Assembly: GCA_947168785.1 (NCBI GenBank)
Contig: CAMVNL010000077.1
Location: forward strand, 1 to 8,296
Source of the DNA: an uncultured Clostridia bacterium
Lineage (GTDB): Bacteria > Bacillota > Clostridia > Oscillospirales > Acutalibacteraceae
Direction: 5' to 3'
DNA length: 8,296 bases
The stretch's first letter is position 1. The number at the start of each line of letters is the position of its first letter. This document shows positions 1 to 4,875 of this stretch, one piece after another. Below the pieces are notes generated by a model. It ran no database searches. It had not been told where the DNA came from and was given only the letters and a program-made list of their open reading frames with translations. The position numbers and the translations under genes are program-made.

Positions 1-2095
1 GGGATTCCGCCAGCGACGCCAGATTCATATAAATGTTTTCAATGTTCTCCGTCGTTTCAAGGCTGCGGTGGAAGCGGTTGAAGAAGATCTTGATGGATCT
101 GTAAAGCGTTTCCATGAACTCCCTGAAGTCGGAGTTCTCATCGTGATAGGTGTTGTCGAAGATAATAAGCAACTCGTCAATGCTGCTGTCGCCGAACTTC
201 ATTTCGACAAAGCTGGTGCCGATGGTCAGCCCTTCCTCAAGATGGGTCAGGTGGTTGTCGATCTCGTCGAAATTATACTCGGTTTCCGAACGGTGCTGGT
301 AATTGTATATCTCGCGGTAGCCCTCCTCCATGCGCATGGCGGCAACGCAGGTCAGGTCGTCCGGGACGATCAGCAGCTCGCTTTTCTGCAGGAACGACGA
401 GGTGTGCTCGCTCACGTTGATGGCGTATTCCCGCGTGCTGGAAAGCTTGGAGGGGGAACTGATGATGTCTGATACCGCGTTGAAGATGTAGGAGATCTCG
501 GATTTTTGACGGTAGCCGGAAAATTCCTCCAGGCGTCTCTGCGCGATCTTTCTCGCGTAGATATAATAGGTCATGACGCTGAATACGATGAGGGCGAAGC
601 CCGTCATCCCGGCGGAGGAGGCGTATAAGCCCGTTGAGAAGACAAACTGATTGAAAACGAAGGTGATCACCGCGTAAACGCCCACGATCTGGAGGGCCGC
701 GGAATACTTGACGTTCAGGTTGGGGATGTCGTGCATTTCGAGCAGCAGCAGAATGCAGGCGGCTGCCGCAGCGGCGGCGGTCAGCGTTCCGCCGACGCGC
801 ATGACGATCATGTTCGGCACGAAGGCGAGCGCCGCCGTGAACGGGATCAGCAGGTCCGCGATCACGAAAGCGTTCTTTTTCTCGTTCATCATGAGATGGA
901 TAAGGAAAAGCGCCAGCGCCATTGAAAGCGCGGAGAGAAATTGCGCCCCCGGGAACAGCAGATAGCTGGTGAAGATGGAGGATTTCAGGGAGATCTGGTG
1001 CAGCAGAAGGCTCGCGCCGCAGAACATGATCACAACCGACAGCCCGACCATGGTCACAACGTCCTTGCTGCGGAACATCATGGCAAATACGCTCACAAGC
1101 ATGATCAATCCCGCCAGCACAGCCAGCAGGCTGAGCAGCACGCCGAAGTTCCTGCCGAGGTTGTCGGCGGACAGGATAGAGGAATCCCCCATGGGGGTGA
1201 GATAGGCGTTGAAGTGGAACGCGAAGGGGTAGTAAATAAATACTTCGATCTGGGCGTCGTCTTCCGACGGCGGTATGACGACCTCATTGTAGCTGTTGCC
1301 GACGATACGGCGCTCTTCATAGCCGTTATTGTAGATTTCCTCGCCGTTCAGCATAATCTTCATGGGGCTGAACAGCCCCGTTACGCTGAGAAGACGCATC
1401 TCATCGGAGGCTTCCGCCGTGTGCTTCGCGTGAAAATAGAGATCCGTCAGCGGCTTGGAAACCCTGTTGCCCTGTTCCGCCTGATAATAGGTGCCGGCGC
1501 TCGTTACGGCGGCGTCGCTGTCGCCGGTGACGAACATCCAGTTGACAAGCTCGCCGCTGCGCGGCGTGACGAGCAGATGCGTGAAGGTGTACTGGATCGC
1601 GGCGGTCGCAATAAAGACGGCGACTGCGATCAGGATATGGATCAGATTTCTCTTTTTCCGGGCGGTGTGGAAAGGATTGCTGTCGGTCTTTTTTCTCTTC
1701 TCCGTGCCGTCGCTTTCCGCCCTGCCTTTTTTGCTCCTCGCCCTGCGGTTTTTGACCTTCTTGGGGGCGGTTGCCTTCTGATTTTTTTTATTTTTTTTGG
1801 CCGCGCCGGCCTCTTCGCCGACGGCGCTTTCACCGGTCGGCCCGGAGGAGACCGGCGTATTTGCGCCTTCAACCGGTCCGGCCGTATCGGACGGTTGGGC
1901 TTCGTCGGGCGATTCGGGGGACTGCGTCAGGTCGTCGGCAGCGGGATCCAGTGAAAAATCATAGTGTATTTCGTCGGACGATTCGGGGGACTGCGTCGGG
2001 TCGTCGGCATTGAGATCCGAGAAATAATCAAAGTCGAACTCCGGTTCCGTATCGGTTTCTCCGCCCTGAGGCTGCAGATTGATATTGTCGTCCAT
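1..2095 (-). CDS. 7TM receptor-like signalling protein, probable HD-GYP-type output, C-terminus cut by window edge
   Basis: 698 codons are visible and the frame is still open at the left edge. Layout: residues 1-149 form a disordered acidic then Lys/Arg-rich cytoplasmic tail. A membrane segment lies at about 150-176, an extracytoplasmic domain at 177-315, and seven hydrophobic segments between 316 and 513. A soluble cytoplasmic region follows from 514 onward. This is the architecture of 7TMR-DISM-type receptors, which sense an outside cue and drive an inside enzymatic domain. Residues 535-670 look GAF-like in their alternating pattern. The final residues, ENIYMNLASLAES, resemble the helix that opens many HD-GYP c-di-GMP phosphodiesterase domains, but the HD and GYP motifs lie outside the window, so this output is inferred. 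ATG at 2095 is the first possible start because an in-frame TAA lies at 2110-2108. The SD is weak (AAGG, 2109-2106). The gene follows the 2934-2197 gene by 101 bases in the same direction and is probably co-transcribed with it from the riboswitch promoter near 3177. A GGDEF output remains possible. Confidence 0.8.
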   Translation of the reverse strand, partial: MDDNINLQPQGGETDTEPEFDFDYFSDLNADDPTQSPESSDEIHYDFSLDPAADDLTQSPESPDEAQPSDTAGPVEGANTPVSSGPTGESAVGEEAGAAKKNKKNQKATAPKKVKNRRARSKKGRAESDGTEKRKKTDSNPFHTARKKRNLIHILIAVAVFIATAAIQYTFTHLLVTPRSGELVNWMFVTGDSDAAVTSAGTYYQAEQGNRVSKPLTDLYFHAKHTAEASDEMRLLSVTGLFSPMKIMLNGEEIYNNGYEERRIVGNSYNEVVIPPSEDDAQIEVFIYYPFAFHFNAYLTPMGDSSILSADNLGRNFGVLLSLLAVLAGLIMLVSVFAMMFRSKDVVTMVGLSVVIMFCGASLLLHQISLKSSIFTSYLLFPGAQFLSALSMALALFLIHLMMNEKKNAFVIADLLIPFTAALAFVPNMIVMRVGGTLTAAAAAAACILLLLEMHDIPNLNVKYSAALQIVGVYAVITFVFNQFVFSTGLYASSAGMTGFALIVFSVMTYYIYARKIAQRRLEEFSGYRQKSEISYIFNAVSDIISSPSKLSSTREYAINVSEHTSSFLQKSELLIVPDDLTCVAAMRMEEGYREIYNYQHRSETEYNFDEIDNHLTHLEEGLTIGTSFVEMKFGDSSIDELLIIFDNTYHDENSDFREFMETLYRSIKIFFNRFHRSLETTENIENIYMNLASLAES
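1901..2008 (-). repeat. Imperfect tandem repeat coding for an acidic linker
   Basis: Two 39-base copies (1901-1939 and 1970-2008) differ at only a few bases and are spaced 69 bases (23 codons) apart. They encode DDPTQSPESSDE and DDLTQSPESPDE near the N-terminus of the receptor-like protein. Flanking residues (DFDYFSDLNA and HYDFSLDPA) also resemble each other, so the duplicated unit is probably the full 23 codons. It lies in the acidic Ser/Pro/Asp-rich tail, which is likely unstructured. Copy number could vary by slippage. Confidence 0.75.
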
Positions 2096-2168
2096 AGTGT
2101 GCGTACCTTATACCGCCGGAGCGCGTCCCGGGCGAATACCTTTCGGTCGTATTTTTTCTTAATCATAT

Positions 2169-2188
2169 GCCCCGCGCACAGGCGGGGC
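2169..2188 (-). other. GC-rich hairpin between the two minus-strand genes
   Basis: A perfect 7-bp stem (GCCCCGC with GCGGGGC, 6-base loop) starts 9 bases after the stop codon of the Pro/Ala-rich gene. On the minus strand it is followed by AUAUGAUUAAG rather than a U-run, so it does not look like an intrinsic terminator. It could stabilise the upstream message, attenuate the downstream one, or mark a processing site. This is inference. Confidence 0.5.
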
Positions 2189-2196
2189 AGTCAGTA

Positions 2197-2934
2197 TCAG
2201 ATATTGGAATACTTTTTCAGCAGAAGGTCGATTTTTTCCGCTCTGCTGGTGGGCTGCTCTTGCTGGGCCGCTTCCTTTTCCGTGGGCATGGAAACAACTT
2301 TGTCCCGGTCCTTGTCGGGCGCCGCCTCTCTCACGCTGTTCAGCGGAAGCTGGGGCGTGCCAAGCTGGTTCGTCGTTTTGGCCTTTACCTCGGACTCCTG
2401 CTTTTTAGGGGTCTTGACGGCAGCTCTCTGAACGCTGTCCCGGGACGTTCTGTCTGCGGGCTGCGCTGCAGGCGCCGGTTTCGCCTGGGCGGGAGCGGCC
2501 TGCTGCGGAGCGGGCGCTGCTGCGGGAGCTGCTTCCGCGTAGGGAAAAGGCATCCCGAAATAGGCGCCGGGCATAGCGGCTGCGTTCGGATCGGCGGGGA
2601 TGGGCATTGCCGCGTAGGGGTATCCGTAGAACCCCGGAAAGGGAGGACGGAATGCGCCGGGCGCCGCGGCGGCTTCCTGCTCTTCGCTTTGCGCCTCTTC
2701 GGCGGCGGGCTTTTCCGAATCGGCCGCGGAAAAATTTTCCGTGGGCTCCAGGTTTGTTTTGGTCGAACGGATCACGGAGATCGGCGTCGAGTCCTTATCA
2801 AGCAGCGTGATCGTTGTTTCAAACGTCACGGCAGGCTCGTTTTCATCGGCGCCGTCGCCGCAGTAAAGTTGCTTCACGAATTCCGACGTCGCCGCGGCGG
2901 CCGCTTTCAGAACGTCTTTTCTGTTCAGTTCCAT
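2197..2934 (-). CDS. Pro/Ala-rich protein of unknown function, riboswitch-controlled
   Basis: 245 aa; I do not recognise the family. Residues 1-65 look folded: a helix-rich start (MELNRKDVLKAAAAATSEFV), then a short strand-like stretch (AVTFETTITLLDKDSTPISV). Residues 66-95 are acidic. Residues 96-160 are low complexity, rich in Pro, Ala, Gly, Tyr and Phe, with two related blocks (PGFYGYPYAAMP and PGAYFGMPFPYA). Residues 160-225 are charged, and the tail is a short predicted helix (RAEKIDLLLKKYSNI). There is no signal peptide and no membrane segment, so it is probably cytoplasmic. I chose ATG at 2934 because AAGGAG (2949-2944) sits 9 bases upstream; an in-frame GTG at 2952 would overlap that site. 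It is the first gene after the minus-strand c-di-GMP riboswitch and precedes the receptor-like gene, so it may be a scaffold or adaptor for that receptor. This role is inference. Strong composition bias makes remote homology hard to judge. Confidence 0.75.
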   Translation of the reverse strand: MELNRKDVLKAAAAATSEFVKQLYCGDGADENEPAVTFETTITLLDKDSTPISVIRSTKTNLEPTENFSAADSEKPAAEEAQSEEQEAAAAPGAFRPPFPGFYGYPYAAMPIPADPNAAAMPGAYFGMPFPYAEAAPAAAPAPQQAAPAQAKPAPAAQPADRTSRDSVQRAAVKTPKKQESEVKAKTTNQLGTPQLPLNSVREAAPDKDRDKVVSMPTEKEAAQQEQPTSRAEKIDLLLKKYSNI

Positions 2935-2968
2935 AAAGAAAATCTCCTTCACTCAATGTTTTGTCGGC

Positions 2969-3022
2969 AAAACAAAAAGACCGCAAATATTATTTACTCA
3001 AAGAGTAATAACACTTGCAGTC
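2969..3022 (-). terminator. Intrinsic terminator, expression platform of the minus-strand riboswitch
   Basis: On the minus strand the 5' arm starts GACUGCAAGUGU (3022-3011) and the 3' arm ends AUAUUUGCGGUC (2990-2979). They form a stem of about 20 bp with a few G-U pairs, one bulged A and a UUU loop. A U-rich run (UUUUUGUUUU) follows at 2978-2969. It lies inside the leader, before the SD of the 2934-2197 gene, so it must be bypassed for that gene to be expressed. It would also stop any read-through from the VTC gene upstream. Confidence 0.88.
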
Positions 3023-3046
3023 AGTCAATCGTAGCGTTTGCCGGCA

Positions 3047-3147
3047 GGAAACCCGAACCGGTCAAAATCGGCCTGTTACCCGGATGGCCGAACCTTAGAC
3101 ACTTGACTTTGCGTCACCGACTTTCATCGGCTTTGCCAACTATTTTC
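3047..3147 (-). promoter_or_regulatory. Cyclic-di-GMP-I (GEMM-I) riboswitch, minus strand
   Basis: The transcript carries the GEMM-I signature: GGCAAA (3137-3132), a 6-bp stem GCCGAU/GUCGGU closed by a GAAA tetraloop (3125-3122), then GACGCAAAG (3115-3107). The second arm is formed by GUCAA/UUGAC (3107-3103 with 3065-3061) and UCGGCC/GGCCGA (3091-3086 with 3073-3068). The 3' strand GGGUUUCC (3054-3047) can close the element with GAAA near the 5' end. The G of GGCAAA at the ligand-contact position fits c-di-GMP rather than the cGAMP-selective variant, which carries A there. It lies directly downstream of a sigma-A-like promoter and upstream of an intrinsic terminator in the leader of the Pro/Ala-rich gene. 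Switching direction cannot be read with certainty. Confidence 0.88.
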
Positions 3148-3153
3148 GCCGTC

Positions 3154-3182
3154 ATCTTAGCATACAAGTCGGCGAATGTCAA
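3154..3182 (-). promoter_or_regulatory. Sigma-A-like promoter of the minus-strand riboswitch operon
   Basis: On the minus strand a perfect -35 TTGACA (3182-3177) and a 17-base spacer are followed by TAAGAT (3159-3154), which matches the -10 consensus at four of six positions. The expected transcription start is near 3147, a few bases before the conserved riboswitch core. Confidence 0.8.
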
Positions 3183-3232
3183 GACCGAATTTGAAAAAAT
3201 TTTCGAAAAAGCTGCAAAATCGCCGCGCAGGG

Positions 3233-3928
3233 CTAAAAGGAATAGTGCATGCTGACGCCCCTGGCGAGGGAGTATTTTCCGACGGACAGCTCTGACCGGT
3301 CGACCATGGCGAGCAGGTCTTTGATGTAGCTCAGAAGGAATCCGTTGTACTTCACCTCCAGCACGACGTTGTACTTGTCGAACACAGGGTACAGCGGCAG
3401 TTTGTCGTCAAAAATGTTGTAGTTCGCTTCGTTGGCCACAATGTTGTTGTCGAAGGTGATCCTGATCTTGTTTTCTTTCGCGATATAGGCCTTGCGGTTG
3501 TACTGGACCACCGTCTTGGGGCGGTAGCAATACATATTCATCATGGCGAAGCATTCCCCCGCAAACGGCTCCTCGTAATTCAGCAGCACGCTGTAGTCGC
3601 CCTCCACCAGCCTGATCCCGTCCGCCTTCGGAACGGTGAGCGAGCGTTTGAGCTGATCCGCCCCCTGCTTCTGCTTCATCTCAAGCTTCGCGTAGGGGAA
3701 GTTGCCGCCGTAGTTGCGCAGACGGATCTTTCTGCGCAGCAGCGTGCCCTGCTCCTTTTCGTCGAAATCGCGGTCGTTGATCGAGTCGAAATACAGCGAC
3801 CGTATGAGATAGCCGTCCGCGCCGTTATGCGGGTCGCTGATCATGAAGTGCTCAAGATATGCGCTGAACCGGCGGAACTCCGCCTGGCTGATCAGAAATT
3901 TTTTCTCCTGCCTTAAAACCTTGTCCAA
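3233..3928 (-). CDS. Stand-alone VTC-domain protein, polyphosphate-polymerase-like
   Basis: 231 aa, the whole length being a VTC domain, the tunnel-shaped, metal-dependent fold that in yeast Vtc4 polymerises ATP gamma-phosphate into polyphosphate. There is no SPX or membrane segment, so it is probably cytosolic or membrane-associated through a partner. Basic tunnel motifs appear in family order: RQEKKF (6-11), RSLYFD (43-48), RRKIRLRNYG (65-74), KLEMKQK (81-87), YNRKAY (143-148), RITFDN (156-161) and the metal-type Glu in LEVKYNG (190-196), then GKYS (217-220). Nothing essential looks lost. I chose TTG at 3928 because AAGAAGGA (3945-3938) lies 9 bases upstream and the fold begins there; upstream in-frame codons are AT-rich, promoter-like sequence. 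It is divergent from the DUF4956-CotH operon, although such genes often sit in one operon. Polyphosphate synthesis is inferred from family; another phosphotransfer product is possible. Confidence 0.9.
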   Translation of the reverse strand: MDKVLRQEKKFLISQAEFRRFSAYLEHFMISDPHNGADGYLIRSLYFDSINDRDFDEKEQGTLLRRKIRLRNYGGNFPYAKLEMKQKQGADQLKRSLTVPKADGIRLVEGDYSVLLNYEEPFAGECFAMMNMYCYRPKTVVQYNRKAYIAKENKIRITFDNNIVANEANYNIFDDKLPLYPVFDKYNVVLEVKYNGFLLSYIKDLLAMVDRSELSVGKYSLARGVSMHYSF

Positions 3929-3950
3929 GGTATCACGTCCTTCTTGCACT

Positions 3951-3980
3951 TTTATAACACAAAACCGGGCAAAAAAACAA
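3951..3980 (-). promoter_or_regulatory. Possible weak promoter of the VTC gene
   Basis: On the minus strand TTGTTT (3980-3975) and TATAAA (3956-3951) are separated by 18 bases and lie just before the VTC SD. This would give a very short leader with no riboswitch. The match is modest and the surrounding sequence is AT-rich, so chance is possible. Confidence 0.35.
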
Positions 3981-4022
3981 TAGGGTTTGAAAAAAAGTTT
4001 GGTCGTTTGGCGCAAGTTTTTC

Positions 4023-4051
4023 TTGACAATCCTTTCGCAAAGGGCTATAAT
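4023..4051 (+). promoter_or_regulatory. Perfect-consensus sigma-A promoter of the DUF4956-CotH-glycosidase operon
   Basis: TTGACA (4023-4028), a 17-base spacer and TATAAT (4046-4051) match the sigma-A consensus at every position. A T-rich tract lies just upstream. Transcription should start near 4058, immediately before the riboswitch. A promoter this strong suggests that control happens after initiation, at the riboswitch terminator. Confidence 0.92.
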
Positions 4052-4057
4052 TCAACC

Positions 4058-4140
4058 ACAGGACGGCAAAACTGCTGAAAGGCAGCGACGCAAAGCCCAG
4101 GTGTCTGGCGTCATTCCAGTGACTATGATAGACCGGCTGC
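4058..4140 (+). promoter_or_regulatory. Cyclic-di-GMP-I (GEMM-I) riboswitch, plus strand
   Basis: Shows the class signature: GGCAAA (4065-4070), stem CUGCU/GGCAG (4072-4076 with 4081-4085) closed by a GAAA tetraloop (4077-4080), then GACGCAAAGCC (4087-4097). A second arm with CUGG/CCAG (4105-4108 with 4116-4119) follows, then the 3' strand GAUAGACCGGCUGC (4127-4140), which matches the usual end of the motif. The G of GGCAAA at the ligand-contact position points to c-di-GMP rather than cGAMP. The 3' strand shares GGCUGC (4135-4140) with the 5' arm of the following terminator. If those bases close the aptamer when ligand is bound, c-di-GMP would block termination and turn the operon on; that direction is inference. 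Confidence 0.92.
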
Positions 4141-4179
4141 AGATATTGAGTGGTTCAATATTTGTAGCCGTTGTTTTTT
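4135..4179 (+). terminator. Intrinsic terminator, expression platform of the plus-strand riboswitch
   Basis: A 15-bp stem with two G-U pairs (4135-4149 with 4155-4169) and a 5-base loop (GUGGU) is followed by GUUGUUUUUU (4170-4179). It begins inside the riboswitch 3' strand and ends just before the SD of the DUF4956 gene at 4181. Placement and shape are typical of a transcription-terminating riboswitch. Confidence 0.92.
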
Positions 4180-4193
4180 CGGAGGGTGGCTTT

Positions 4194-4871
4194 ATGAAAG
4201 AAGATCTTTACGACCTGCTGGCGCAGTCCGGCAACCTCACGACGAAGGAGATCTTCCTTCACATACTCGTTTCGGCGCTCATCGGCATGGCGATCTTCCT
4301 GTCGTATATGCTCTCCCACAGCGGAACGATCTACAGCATGAAATTCAACGTGTCGCTTGTCATGCTCACCGTTCTCACCGCAACGGTCATGACGGTCATC
4401 GGCAACAACGTGGCGCTGTCCCTCGGTATGGTCGGCGCGCTGTCCATCGTCCGTTTCAGAACGGCCATCAAGGATTCGCGCGATACGGCCTACATTTTCT
4501 GGACGGTCATCGCCGGCATCTGCTGCGGCGTGGGCGACTATATCGTGGCGGCCATCGGCAGCGCCGTCGTCTTCGTCGTCATGCTGGCCCTGGGGCGCAT
4601 CCGCAACGATGAAAGGATCCTTCTCATTATCCGCGGCCTGCGCAGCTCCGAAAGCGAGATCGAGTCGGTCGTCTTTACGTATTTCAACCGGGGCGCCGTC
4701 CTTCGGGTGAAGAATACGACGGAGTCGAACATAGAATTTATCTATGAGATCAAAAAGAAAGTCCTCAACAAAACTGCCAGCAAAGAAAAAACCATCACCG
4801 AAAGCCTTTACGCCGTCGGCGGTATCGAATATGTCAATATCGTAACGCAGAACGACGAGATCAGCGGATAA
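4194..4871 (+). CDS. DUF4956-family integral membrane protein
   Basis: 225 aa. Residues 21-133 hold about four hydrophobic segments (roughly 21-41, 52-70, 99-113 and 117-133). The family hallmark, GALSIVRFRTAIKD followed by SRDTAYIFW, runs across 81-103. Residues 135-225 form a cytoplasmic alpha/beta tail (RILLIIRGL, AVLRVKN, IEFIYEIKKK). I chose ATG at 4194 because GGAGG (4181-4185) lies 8 bases upstream; any longer reading would have to translate through the riboswitch, terminator and promoter. The biochemical function of this family is not known to me. It recurs beside VTC-domain and CotH genes, and both are here. A role as the membrane partner of the VTC protein, or as a channel or anchor for surface-polymer export, is inference. 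It is the first gene of the riboswitch operon, and its stop is 4 bases before the CotH start, suggesting translational coupling. Confidence 0.9.
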   Translation: MKEDLYDLLAQSGNLTTKEIFLHILVSALIGMAIFLSYMLSHSGTIYSMKFNVSLVMLTVLTATVMTVIGNNVALSLGMVGALSIVRFRTAIKDSRDTAYIFWTVIAGICCGVGDYIVAAIGSAVVFVVMLALGRIRNDERILLIIRGLRSSESEIESVVFTYFNRGAVLRVKNTTESNIEFIYEIKKKVLNKTASKEKTITESLYAVGGIEYVNIVTQNDEISG

Positions 4872-4875
4872 AACC

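Noticed and set aside
941..1954. 337-codon plus-strand open frame opposite the receptor-like gene
   Set aside because: His/Gln/Arg-rich with no motif or SD; the minus strand reads a coherent multi-membrane protein through the whole span.
1927..2166. 79-codon minus-strand frame starting MIKKKYDRK in the gap before the receptor gene
   Set aside because: No SD, most of it overlaps the receptor gene in another frame, and no domain is visible.
3183..3232. AT-rich inverted repeat after the VTC stop as an intrinsic terminator
   Set aside because: The possible stems (UUUUCGAAAA-type) are short, AU-only and lack a stable loop followed by a U-run.
2167..3255. 362-codon plus-strand open frame across the Pro/Ala-rich gene and the riboswitch
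   Set aside because: It crosses a riboswitch, a terminator and a promoter on the other strand and is Arg/Gly/Cys-rich like other shadows.
3929..4015. N-terminal extension of the VTC protein to 4015
   Set aside because: The extra residues are Phe/Cys-rich translations of AT-rich promoter sequence, and the TTG at 3928 has its own SD and begins the conserved fold.
4058..4140. Plus-strand GEMM element being the cGAMP-selective variant
   Set aside because: The ligand-contact position before GCAAA is G, as in c-di-GMP-I aptamers, not the A expected of the cGAMP variant.
3987..4193. N-terminal extension of the DUF4956 protein to an ATG at 3987
   Set aside because: This stretch contains the -35/-10 promoter, riboswitch and terminator, and the downstream ATG has an ideal SD.
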